64,000 nt of DNA from Capnocytophaga stomatis. GTDB taxonomy: Bacteria; Bacteroidota; Bacteroidia; Flavobacteriales; Flavobacteriaceae. How positions within the stretch are numbered: the first letter of the stretch is position 1; every line of letters begins with the position of its first letter. Location: assembly GCF_002302635.1 (NCBI RefSeq), contig NZ_CP022387.1:2767351-2831350 (forward strand), given 5' to 3'. The notes below the pieces were generated by a model. The model searched no databases. It had not been told where the DNA came from and was given only the letters and a program-made list of their open reading frames with translations. A program made the position numbers and the translations under genes. This document shows positions 35,888 to 43,671 of the stretch, one piece after another.

Positions 35888-36259
35888 ATGAAAAAATCAA
35901 ACGAAATGATTTTAGCACTTAAGGAATGGTACGAAAGCCGAAGAAGTGCTTTGAATGAAATTTTGCAATCAGACCAAATTACATTAGAATCTGAAGATGG
36001 GAAGACGATAAACATTCCAAATGAAGATGTAAAGGGTTTTAAAATGGGAATTTTAACTGTATTAGATGTTTTTACGGGTCAGCTGGACGCGCTCGGCAAA
36101 CGTTATTTTTCCGCTCTTTTTGCTTTGCGGATTCTTGACCCTAAACGACAGTACCACAGCCTATTGCCTAACGCCTGTTGCCTATTGCCTCTTGGGTCTG
36201 GCTTTGTTTTTCGGGTTTATTTATTTCGACCTAAAACCGCTCACCGATGCCGATTATGA
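35888..36259 (+). CDS. small phage-type protein, 3' end probably out of frame
   Basis: 123 residues. The first ~65 residues look natural (KEWYESRRSALNEILQSDQITLESEDGKTINIPNEDVKGFKMGILTVLDVFTG). After about 36075 the frame runs through DNA that codes better in another frame (the membrane protein from 36066), so the end is probably an accident of a deletion or frameshift. Confidence 0.5.
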   Translation: MKKSNEMILALKEWYESRRSALNEILQSDQITLESEDGKTINIPNEDVKGFKMGILTVLDVFTGQLDALGKRYFSALFALRILDPKRQYHSLLPNACCLLPLGSGFVFRVYLFRPKTAHRCRL

Positions 36260-36404
36260 TTATTTAGATGAGGTTCAGCGGTTTATGTACGACTATAAAA
36301 ATTACCGAAACCCCGAACCGCTGGAAAAATACAATAGCACTTGGACGTTTTGGGTCAATCCTTTGGCAGTTATCTCATTTCTAATACTTTACTTATGCAG
36401 CTAA
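36066..36404 (+). CDS. putative membrane protein of the phage lysis region
   Basis: 112 residues with two hydrophobic segments (VIFPLFLLCGFL and CLLGLALFFGFIYF), a charged middle (PLTDADYDYLDEVQRFMYDYKNYRNPEPLEKY) and a hydrophobic C-terminus. Directly upstream of and slightly overlapping the amidase, as holin-like proteins often are. A GCCTATTGCC-type internal repeat near 36160-36192 interrupts the first membrane region. The true start may be lost. Confidence 0.5.
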   Translation: MFLRVSWTRSANVIFPLFLLCGFLTLNDSTTAYCLTPVAYCLLGLALFFGFIYFDLKPLTDADYDYLDEVQRFMYDYKNYRNPEPLEKYNSTWTFWVNPLAVISFLILYLCS

Positions 36405-36787
36405 AAAAATCAAAACGCAGTATTAAATTTCTCGTAATTCACTGCACCGCCACGCCCGAAGGGCGGGAGCATTCCGTAGCTGATATTGACCGCTGGCACA
36501 AGCAAAGGGGTTTTACCGAAATCGGCTATAACTATGTAATTCAGTTAGATGGCACTATTCAAACAGGGCGTGATGTGGACAAAACGCCCGCCCACGTTGA
36601 GGGGTTCAACAAGGAAAGCATCGGCATAACTTACGTGGGTGGGGTGGATAAAAGCACGTTCCGCCCCAAAGATACCCGTACCGAAGCACAAAAAAAGGCT
36701 TTAACCTTGCTACTCTGGACAGCAAGGGAATGTATTTACGTAATAATTTGGCTTTTTTACTGGGTGATGTGGATGTTTTTCAAGTAA
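36395..36787 (+). pseudogene. N-acetylmuramoyl-L-alanine amidase, truncated
   Basis: The ATG at 36395 begins MQLKKSKRSIKFLVIHCTATPEGRE. Amidase_2/T7-lysozyme-like features: zinc histidine in VIHCTAT, WHKQRGFTEIGYNYVI, DKTPAHVEGFN, SIGITYVGG. The usual C-terminal part with the last zinc ligand (HRDF/KxCP) is missing: after about 36715 the frame turns into unrelated hydrophobic residues. A broken endolysin from the Mu-like phage. Confidence 0.75.
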
Positions 36788-36948
36788 ATACCTATCGGTA
36801 TATTTTTCCGCTGTGTAAATGTTTTAGGTATAATAAGCCCGCACAGCCTTACCCCGCATATAACAGAGGCACAACGCCTTTTGAGTGGCAACGCAACCGC
36901 AAACTCATTAAAGAGAGGCTGATTAAGTTCATAAGTGAATTGGAATAA
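36730..36948 (+). pseudogene. C-terminal remnant of another phage gene
   Basis: 72 residues (LRNNLAFLLGDVDVFQVNTYRYIF ... KPAQPYPAYNRGTTPFEWQRNRKLIKERL) that continue the same DNA in another frame after the amidase breaks. The open frame extends upstream without a start. Probably joined to the amidase by an internal deletion near 36715. Confidence 0.5.
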
Positions 36949-36950
36949 AA

Positions 36951-36977
36951 AACACGGCTAAAATGCCGTGTTTTTGC
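36951..36977 (+). terminator. rho-independent terminator
   Basis: Perfect stem AACACGGC / GCCGTGTT, 6-base loop, T run. It closes the phage remnant. Confidence 0.8.
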
Positions 36978-37022
36978 GTTTTTTTGAATATATTTGCAGT
37001 AGTGATGAAATTCCGAAAAAAT

Positions 37023-37066
37023 GTACATTTCATTTTGAATTTTGGTACATTTCATTTTGCGGAATA
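37023..37066. repeat. two 22-bp direct repeats, possible Mu-like right end
   Basis: GTACATTTCATTTTG occurs at 37023-37037 and again at 37045-37059, a 22-base period. Transposase-binding sites at the ends of Mu-like phages have this size and spacing. Sits just after the last phage-like remnant. Confidence 0.5.
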
Positions 37067-37105
37067 TAGTAAATAAAATACTATTTTATAATTTGTTTTA
37101 TCTCC

Positions 37106-37726
37106 CTAAAAAATATCCGTACTTCCTTTTCCTTCACGTATTACCACAGGTTCGCTACCCGAAAGGTCTATCACAGTTGATGCTATATTGTCACCGTATC
37201 CTCCATCTACTACGATATCTACTTTATTCTGCCATTTTTCAAATATAAGTTCGGGGTCGGTAGTGTATTCAATTACGTCGTCTTCGTCACGTATGGAAGT
37301 AGATACTATCGGGTTGCCTAATCGTTCCACAATTATCCGAGCGATGTTATTTTCCGGAATGCGGATACCTACCGTTTTTTTCTTTTTAAAAGCCGACGGA
37401 AGATTATTATTTCCGGGCAAAATGAATGTATAAGGACCCGGCAAGGCTCTTTTCAAAATCTTGAACGTACTTGTATCAATCTGCTTGACATAATCCGAAA
37501 GATTGCTCAAATCAGGACAAATGAACGAAAAATTAGCTTTTTCCAACTTAATTCCTTTAATTTTTGCAATCCTTTCCAAAGCCTTCGCATTTGTAATATC
37601 GCAACCCAAGCCATACACCGTATCCGTCGGGTAAATTACTAAACCACCATTGCGGAGAACTTGCACCACTTTTGCAATTTCTCTCTCATTTGGGTTTTCA
37701 TTATAAATTTTTATAAAATCTGCCAT
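37106..37726 (-). CDS. Sua5/YciO/YrdC family protein (L-threonylcarbamoyladenylate synthase type)
   Basis: 206 residues. GGLVIYPTDTVYGLGCDITN at the N-terminus, RALPGPYTFIL, and VGIRIPENNIAR are the YrdC/YciO motifs. YrdC proteins make threonylcarbamoyl-AMP for the t6A37 modification of tRNA; the KKTVGIRIP spacing is closer to YciO, whose activity is weaker or uncertain. A chromosomal gene outside the putative prophage ends but still between the two IS copies. Confidence 0.88.
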   Translation of the reverse strand: MADFIKIYNENPNEREIAKVVQVLRNGGLVIYPTDTVYGLGCDITNAKALERIAKIKGIKLEKANFSFICPDLSNLSDYVKQIDTSTFKILKRALPGPYTFILPGNNNLPSAFKKKKTVGIRIPENNIARIIVERLGNPIVSTSIRDEDDVIEYTTDPELIFEKWQNKVDIVVDGGYGDNIASTVIDLSGSEPVVIREGKGSTDIF

Positions 37727-37971
37727 AATTCTGTTGTTTTTGTTGTTTATGTATATATTAAAGTTAGTTTTTGCTTTTGCGAATCAAAAGTACTAAAAAA
37801 GTTGTTTATTTTTTAATTTGATATGTAATTTCTTTTGAAATATTTTTTTCTTGCTCATTTTTACGATAGAAAAAATCTGAATTTTTGAGATATAACAAGT
37901 GTTTTGAATAAGGCTCCGACTTCGCTTAGCCTGACAGAGTTAGTTTTTATTATTATATGAAAAATGAAAAG

Positions 37972-38320
37972 TTTATTCTGACTGCGGGAACCTTTCGTAA
38001 AGTTACAGAAGATTTATTCTTATTGCGGGAACCTTCCGTAAAATTACAGAAGGTTTATTCTGATTGCGGGAACCTTCCGTAAAGTTACAGAAGATTTATT
38101 CTGATTGCGGGAACCTTCCGTAAAGTTACAGAAGGTTTATTCTGACTGCGGGAACCTTCCGTAAAGTTACAGAAGGTCTATTCTGACTGCGGGAATTAAA
38201 TTCATAAGTGCAAAAGGTTTATTCTGACTGCGGGAATTAAATTCATAAATGCAAAAGGTTTATTCTAACTGCGGGAATTAAATTCATAAATGCAAAAGGT
38301 TTATTCTAAATATTTTTTAT
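37972..38320. repeat. 41-bp tandem repeat array, 8 units plus a partial unit
   Basis: TTTATTCTGACTGCGGGAA-type units start at 37972 and recur every 41 bases to 38299, with a broken ninth. Units 1-5 carry AACCTTCCGTAAAGTTACAG; units 6-8 carry TTAAATTCATAARTGCAAA in the same place. Only a few single-base differences occur within each type. Confidence 0.9.
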
Positions 38321-38365
38321 AAGGCTTCGACTTCGCTCAGCCTGACAGAGTGAGTTTTTATTATT

Positions 38366-39259
38366 AAACTTGTTTAAACTTTTCGAATAAATGTTAGTAT
38401 AATCCCTAGATACAACATAGCCATCCAAGTTGTATTTAGGGTTTCATATCTTATAATCAATCCTTTAAAACCATCAAGCCACGCAAAACTTCTCTCTATT
38501 TTAAACCGATTTTTATATAATTCTTCGTCAAAATAAATATTTTCATTTTGTCCATTTCTGGGATTTTGTTTGATATTAGGTATTATTTCTTTTTCCTGTA
38601 AAAAACTTTTTAAGTCTCGGCTATCAAAACCTGCATCTGCATTGACAAACAAGCCTTTATGCTCTATTTTCGCTTCCTCCAAAAGATTCAAAATCTCTTT
38701 TAAAACAAAGTCTATATTATTCAAATCGTGATGATTACCGGATTTTGGACTACCCATTGCTAAAATTTGCCCCAAATTATCACACAGAAAGATAGAATTC
38801 GTGGTCTTTGACTTTTTTCTTAACTGATAACCAACAGATTGTCCTCCCATTCGACATCGAGTATGACTACCATCAAGTTGGACGCTTGATAAATCTAATT
38901 TTCTCCGATTCTCAAGCAACAAATTAAGCCAAATTCGCTTAAAACTACCATCTTTACTCCATTTATTGAAATAATAATAGACTGTTTGATAGCTTATTTT
39001 TTGGTCTTTAAAATACACTTCTACCGGAAGTTCCCTCCACTGGCAACCTGTTTTTAATCGTTTGACTATCAGAAGAAAAATTAATGATAAATCAAATTTT
39101 GTTTTAAATCCTCTTTTTCCAATACTCAAATGGGAAATAATCCATTTTTTTATTATATCTTTGCTCAAAGTTCCTTGATTTTCATTTTGTTATGCAAAAC
39201 AAAAATGCTAAAAATTCTTGGAACTTTTAATTTTCCTCTTAAAAAGTTTAGACAGGTTT
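38366..39259 (-). mobile_element. IS5-family insertion sequence, copy 2 (inverted)
   Basis: 894 bp with the same ends as copy 1 and the 3-bp duplication ATT at 38363-38365 and 39260-39262. The opposite orientation to copy 1 means recombination between them would invert the 4.1 kb in between. Confidence 0.9.
38374..39168 (-). CDS. IS5-family transposase, copy 2
   Basis: 264 residues, protein sequence identical to copy 1 at 33415-34209, with the same TTG start and DDE residues. Its insertion lies beside the 41-bp repeat array. Confidence 0.93.
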   Translation of the reverse strand: MSKDIIKKWIISHLSIGKRGFKTKFDLSLIFLLIVKRLKTGCQWRELPVEVYFKDQKISYQTVYYYFNKWSKDGSFKRIWLNLLLENRRKLDLSSVQLDGSHTRCRMGGQSVGYQLRKKSKTTNSIFLCDNLGQILAMGSPKSGNHHDLNNIDFVLKEILNLLEEAKIEHKGLFVNADAGFDSRDLKSFLQEKEIIPNIKQNPRNGQNENIYFDEELYKNRFKIERSFAWLDGFKGLIIRYETLNTTWMAMLYLGIILTFIRKV

Positions 39260-39350
39260 ATTATATAAAGAAAAGAAGATTTTTTCTGAATGTTTTGAAT
39301 AGGGCTTCGACTTCGCTCAGCCTGACACAGAGTGAGTTTTTTATTCAAAT

Positions 39351-39391
39351 AAAAAAGCGGAAAGTTTATCTAATCAGAATAAACCTTCCGC
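39351..39391 (-). terminator. rho-independent terminator of the sulfatase gene
   Basis: 13-bp stem GCGGAAAGTTTAT / ATAAACCTTCCGC with one wobble pair and a 9-base loop; on the minus strand a run of T follows. One arm shares GAAGGTTTATTCTGA with the 41-bp array. Confidence 0.75.
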
Positions 39392-39420
39392 AAAAAGAAA
39401 CATAAATAAAAAAATTTGCT

Positions 39421-41352
39421 TTATTTCAACTTTTTGTCAAGAATACGATTCATAAAGTCCTGCATAAAGGCTTTAAGGTCGGTAATGCCTTCTTCAATTT
39501 CCGGATTATTTAATTTATTCTGCAAGTTGGTTTTCAGGTCTAAGTCTGTTTTGTCATAAACTCCAATGATATTTCCTTTTATATCAGCTACATAAATATA
39601 GTTTCCTTGCATTAATTGATAGAAGTTGCGGCTCATAACATACGCCCGACGAGGTTCATCTTTCTCTGAAAACAAACTTCTTCCCCACGAACGGAATGGT
39701 TTTTCATACCCGACCAAATCCACCAACGTCGGAAACATATCAATTTGTTGTGCCAATTCATCTGAATTTCCTTGCGGAATTAAGTTTGGATTCGGACTGT
39801 AAAAAATAATCGGAATCTTATAATACGCTATTTTCTGTTTGTAATAATCATAGAAAGATATTGCGGGGTGGTCAGCCACGAAAGCAAAAATTGTGTTTGC
39901 AAACCATTTTTCCTTTTTAGCACTTTCAAAAAATTTCTGTATGGAATAATCAGCGTAAGCGACGGCATTGTGCATCGGGATATCTCCTTTATTAAACCGA
40001 TGTTCGTATTCTTTCGGAAACGTATAAGGTTCGTGCGAAGAAAGCGTGAATATTGTTGCCAAAAAAGGAGATTTCATTTTGCTTATTTCCTTTTGACTGA
40101 ATTGCAAAAAAGGCTCGTCGTGTATTCCCCAGCTTCCGTTATGCTGGCTATCATCGTTAAATTCGGTTCGCCCCAAATAACTTTCAAACCCGATTTGTTT
40201 GGTAAATCCGCTAAAACCCATTGAACCGTTAGTGGCTCCGTGCAAAAAGGCTGTTTCGTACCCTAACTCGCTGAATATATTGGCAATTGAAGCGATTTCC
40301 TGTTGAGAATGCGGCGAGGAAGCCAGTGCTACCTCAAAAGTAGGGATACCCGCCGTAATTGCCGAAATGCCTTCCATAGAACGACTTGCATTGGCGTAAA
40401 CATTTGAGAAATAAAATCCGTTTTGTGCCAAAGAATCCAAAAAAGGAGTGTATGATTTGAAGTTGGGAATGTTTTTATTTTTGTTGAAAATATTAAAATA
40501 CTCTGCACCCATTCCCTCCAAAATGAATAATACTACGTTGGGTTTGTTTTCTACCTTTCGGCTGTATTGTTTTATCGGTTGGATATTTTTTTGGATATAA
40601 TCTTCCGAAACGAAATCATATTTTCGGAAAAGGTCATTATTCCCCAACATTCTGATAATACAAAAAGGTGTATTTAATATCACATTCACCTGCGAGAGGT
40701 CATTAGCGTACTTATTTGCATCGGTAATTGTTATAGGGATAGTTCCTTTTTTGAAAGGCATTCCGCGTATTCCAAGCAGAAATAAGGGCGTTAAAAGAGC
40801 CATAATAACTACGGAAAGCCCAAAATAAATCAGTTTGTTTTTAACCTGAAATGTATTGATTTTTACTTTTCTGTATAAGAAAATCCAAAAAGCAACCAAA
40901 ATGATAAAAGCCACAAATACAAACCAATGCCTTGTTAAAAATCCGAAAAGAAGTGTTAGTTTGTTTTCCTCATTTGCAGCGAAATTCCAAGCACTTAACG
41001 TAAGCCGAGAGCGATTGTATTCAAAGAAAACAATATCAATGAAGTTGAGTAAATATGCGGGAATATTCGTTAGGAAATATATCCAAAAAACTATCTTTTG
41101 ATAACCTTTGGAAGTGTTTATCCAAAGTGGTAATAAACTAACCAGAATAAAAAGTAAGTTTACGTAAATAATTGCAGACGAATCAAATAACAAACCATAA
41201 AAAGCCAGTCTGAAAAATTCCGAAATACTTTCAATTGATATTATATCTCTGTTGAAAATATAAAACAAAGTTCTGGCGAAGAAATAAAACAGATAGGCTA
41301 AAAAAAGTCTGTAAAACAAAACTTTATATTCCCCAAACCGAATGTTTTTCAT
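39421..41352 (-). CDS. LTA synthase family (sulfatase-fold) membrane protein
   Basis: 643 residues from the ATG at 41352; an ATG at 41397 is also in frame but less natural. Five N-terminal membrane helices are followed by an extracytoplasmic alkaline-phosphatase-fold domain: NVVLFILEGMGAEYF, the nucleophile region NASRSMEGISAITAG, GATNGSMGF, FTLSSHEPY and FAFVADHPA. Relatives transfer phosphoglycerol or phosphoethanolamine groups to envelope glycans or lipids; in Gram-negative Bacteroidota the acceptor is not known. Confidence 0.87.
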   Translation of the reverse strand: MKNIRFGEYKVLFYRLFLAYLFYFFARTLFYIFNRDIISIESISEFFRLAFYGLLFDSSAIIYVNLLFILVSLLPLWINTSKGYQKIVFWIYFLTNIPAYLLNFIDIVFFEYNRSRLTLSAWNFAANEENKLTLLFGFLTRHWFVFVAFIILVAFWIFLYRKVKINTFQVKNKLIYFGLSVVIMALLTPLFLLGIRGMPFKKGTIPITITDANKYANDLSQVNVILNTPFCIIRMLGNNDLFRKYDFVSEDYIQKNIQPIKQYSRKVENKPNVVLFILEGMGAEYFNIFNKNKNIPNFKSYTPFLDSLAQNGFYFSNVYANASRSMEGISAITAGIPTFEVALASSPHSQQEIASIANIFSELGYETAFLHGATNGSMGFSGFTKQIGFESYLGRTEFNDDSQHNGSWGIHDEPFLQFSQKEISKMKSPFLATIFTLSSHEPYTFPKEYEHRFNKGDIPMHNAVAYADYSIQKFFESAKKEKWFANTIFAFVADHPAISFYDYYKQKIAYYKIPIIFYSPNPNLIPQGNSDELAQQIDMFPTLVDLVGYEKPFRSWGRSLFSEKDEPRRAYVMSRNFYQLMQGNYIYVADIKGNIIGVYDKTDLDLKTNLQNKLNNPEIEEGITDLKAFMQDFMNRILDKKLK

Positions 41353-41402
41353 AAAATGATTGATTGTATTAAATAACTGCAATATCACAGCCGACAAAGC
41401 TA

Positions 41403-41645
41403 CAAAAAAGTTATGTAAACGAGTTTAAATCCTTAAAAAAGTTAAATAACGAAATTCCGAATGAAGTTTTTGAGCCAATGACTATAGAAAGTATTGATTT
41501 TGCGGGTCGGAAAATAAATCTTGGAAATAACTGTTATTGGATGAACGTAAATACTGTTCAGTGTCCTTACTACGGTGAAATGAATTGGTCTGTACACAAA
41601 ACTTACGAAAGTGCCAAAAACACAATCGAAAATTTAAGAAGATGA
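41403..41645 (+). pseudogene. 3' remnant of an unknown gene
   Basis: A start-less frame overlapping the 5' side of the sulfatase gene on the other strand reads SYVNEFKSLKKLNNEIPNEVF...MTIESIDFAGRKINLGNNCYWMNVNTVQCPYYGEMNWSVHKTYESA and stops at 41645. An internal ATG at 41478 could give a 55-residue protein, but truncation by rearrangement is more likely. No family recognised. Confidence 0.45.
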
Positions 41646-41680
41646 ACAACAAATATCAAATGCTGACCGCTAAATGACAG

Positions 41681-41720
41681 AAAAAGCCCCAAGCAACTCA
41701 ATCCTGCTTGGGGCTTTTTT
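41681..41720. terminator. bidirectional rho-independent terminator
   Basis: 15-bp stem AAAAAGCCCCAAGCA / TGCTTGGGGCTTTTT with a 9-base loop, ideal on both strands. It ends the BspA-like gene on the minus strand. Confidence 0.9.
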
Positions 41721-41747
41721 CAGATTTTTAAAATATGAGTGAAGTTG

Positions 41748-43259
41748 TTATTTAGCACTTATTTTGGCACTATATACACTCCAATTTTCAGCACTTTTAT
41801 AAGTTTCTTCGCTACCCGAAGGTACATAAATATGTTCTAACGGGTTTTTATCTCCGTCGTTATAAAAGAATAGGTAATCCCAGAGGTAGGGAGGTGTTGT
41901 TGATTTGAGTGTAAGGATTCTTAGTCCAGTACAATTCCTAAATACGTAATCTCCAAATTCTGTTACCGAAGCTGGAATGGTGATTTCAGTCAGTTTGTTA
42001 CATTTGTCGAACACCGCATTAGAAATAGTTGTAAGTCCTTCCATTAAGGTTACATTTGTTAGTTCAGAACATTCAGAAAACATATTGGCGTTTAGTACTT
42101 TAACTCCTGAGGGAATGGTAAATTCAGTCAGTGCTTTACAACCTGCAAAAGCAGCATTTCCAATTTGCGTAACTGTATTAGGTAAAGTAATGTTTCTTAA
42201 CTTAGTACATCCATTAAAAACTAAATCGCCTATTGCGGTCAATTCATTAGAAAATGTGATAGTTTCCAAACTGTTACATTTTCCAAAAAGGCTATTTGGA
42301 AAGGTTTTTACTCCGTTAGGCACAGCTATCGAGGTAAGGGCGTTACACTCCAAAAAGGCAGAGTCACCTAATTCGGTTAGTGCATCTGGAAGAGTTATCG
42401 AAACAAGCCCTCGGCAACTATGGAAAGCTCCATCGCCTATTGAAGTAACTCCTTCTGGAACTACGATATTTGTTAAAGCGACACAAGATTCAAATGCACT
42501 TTCTCCAATGGTTTTCAAGCCTTCGGGAAGTATTATAGAGGTCAGCTCTCTCTTCGTAGAAAAGGCTCTTCTACCTATGTTAGTAACCTGACTTAAAATA
42601 GGGTCAGACTGCATATCTACCTCAGTAACACCATCATTAAGCCATCGAACAAGAGTAGTACCATCGGTACTCAATTCGTATTGGTCTTCTGGGACTTTTA
42701 CGAAAACCTTAACTGTCACGGTAAGTTCTTTTGAGGTTTTGGTATCGGTAACAGTAACGGTTACTTGCCCTTTGGCAAGGGGAGTAAGTGTTATTTCGCT
42801 TCCTTTTACGGCTACGGTAAGTACTTGCTCATCGCTGGAAGTTGACTTGTAAGTACCACTTCCAGATTTTGCTGTAACCGTAGCGGTTTCTCCCACAGCT
42901 ACGGAAACTTCTGTTTTGTCCAACACAAATGCGGTAACGGTTACCTTTACGGTAGCTTTTTTGTCTTTGCTATCGGTGATGGTAAGGGTGCTTTCTCCTG
43001 ATTTTTGCCCTGTTACGGTAACGACATTATCTTTGATGGTTGCCGTAACATTATCATTATCAGCAGAAACCTTGTAAGGCACATTTCCAGAAGTGATTTT
43101 TACTTCTTTGGTTTCGCCTTCTAAAATGGCAAGTGTTTCGCCTTCAATTTTAAGTTCGTGAATTTTAATAGGTTCTGTTCCTTTTTCGTCTTTGGTGCAA
43201 GACACAGCACCGATGAAAACAAGAAACATCAGTGCATAAAGAATGGTTGCTTTTTTCAT
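41748..43259 (-). CDS. BspA-like leucine-rich repeat lipoprotein
   Basis: 503 residues. Lipoprotein signal with lipobox AVSC (cysteine near 21). Residues ~30-190 hold bacterial Ig-like (Big) repeats (KVTSGNVPYKVSADNDNVTATIKDNVVTVTGQKSGESTLTITDSK, then a second copy). Residues ~210-470 are about ten LRR_5/BspA-type repeats of the pattern L..IG..AF..C..L..I..P..V. Such proteins are surface exposed and often bind host proteins in oral Bacteroidota. Confidence 0.92.
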   Translation of the reverse strand: MKKATILYALMFLVFIGAVSCTKDEKGTEPIKIHELKIEGETLAILEGETKEVKITSGNVPYKVSADNDNVTATIKDNVVTVTGQKSGESTLTITDSKDKKATVKVTVTAFVLDKTEVSVAVGETATVTAKSGSGTYKSTSSDEQVLTVAVKGSEITLTPLAKGQVTVTVTDTKTSKELTVTVKVFVKVPEDQYELSTDGTTLVRWLNDGVTEVDMQSDPILSQVTNIGRRAFSTKRELTSIILPEGLKTIGESAFESCVALTNIVVPEGVTSIGDGAFHSCRGLVSITLPDALTELGDSAFLECNALTSIAVPNGVKTFPNSLFGKCNSLETITFSNELTAIGDLVFNGCTKLRNITLPNTVTQIGNAAFAGCKALTEFTIPSGVKVLNANMFSECSELTNVTLMEGLTTISNAVFDKCNKLTEITIPASVTEFGDYVFRNCTGLRILTLKSTTPPYLWDYLFFYNDGDKNPLEHIYVPSGSEETYKSAENWSVYSAKISAK

Positions 43260-43290
43260 TATAAAATATTTAATTAAAATTTAACAGGGG

Positions 43291-43298
43291 CAAATATA
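43291..43298 (-). promoter_or_regulatory. -7 box for the BspA-like gene
   Basis: The minus strand reads TATATTTG, 32 bases upstream of the ATG. No TTG at the expected -33 position. Confidence 0.4.
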
Positions 43299-43610
43299 CT
43301 TATTTAAACTGAATAAATATAATGTTTTTTGTAAAAAATGTATGAAGAAGCAATATTTTTTTATCGTTTGTGCAAGTAAAATCGAGTTTATTTGCTGAAT
43401 ATATGTATTTTGACAACGCCCATAGTTTTCTTCACAGTAATATTTTCCCATTACTTCCTTCAATCTGATTTGAGCAAAAAACATTTTCCCATTGCTTTCT
43501 TCAGTTTGATTTGCCTTTTGGGAAATTTTTCTACGGATATAAAATATACTTTTTGAAGAAAGAAAAGGATGTTTTTTAATTTTCCAAGTCTGTATGTCTG
43601 GTATAAAACA

Positions 43611-43651
43611 AAAAATCTTAGCTTAAATTTTACTTTTAAACTAAGATTTTT
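43611..43651 (-). terminator. rho-independent terminator after the S9 peptidase
   Basis: 11-bp stem AAAAATCTTAG / CTAAGATTTTT with a 19-base A/T loop, 20 bases past the stop codon. Confidence 0.7.
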
Positions 43652-43671
43652 CTTCTTTAATAGTTGCGATT

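Larger units (their letters stand above)
37911..39335. repeat. three dispersed copies of a CTTCGACTTCGCTCAGCCTGAC element
   Basis: Copies at about 37911-37950, 38322-38355 and 39302-39336 share GGCTTCGACTTCGCTCAGC, then CTGACA(CA)GAGTGAGTTTTT. They flank the 41-bp array and IS copy 2. A similar motif is familiar between genes in Flavobacteriia. Confidence 0.75.
43260..43671. other. intergenic with a short direct repeat
   Basis: 412 bases. A ~30-base direct repeat of the type TTTCCCATTRCTTYCTTCA followed by TGATTTG occurs near 43443 and 43486. No coding frame that I can support; a terminator occupies the last part. Confidence 0.5.

Noticed and set aside
37972..38320. 41-bp repeats considered as a CRISPR array
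   Set aside because: The units are contiguous with no unique spacers, the second halves fall into two repeated types, and no cas gene is nearby.
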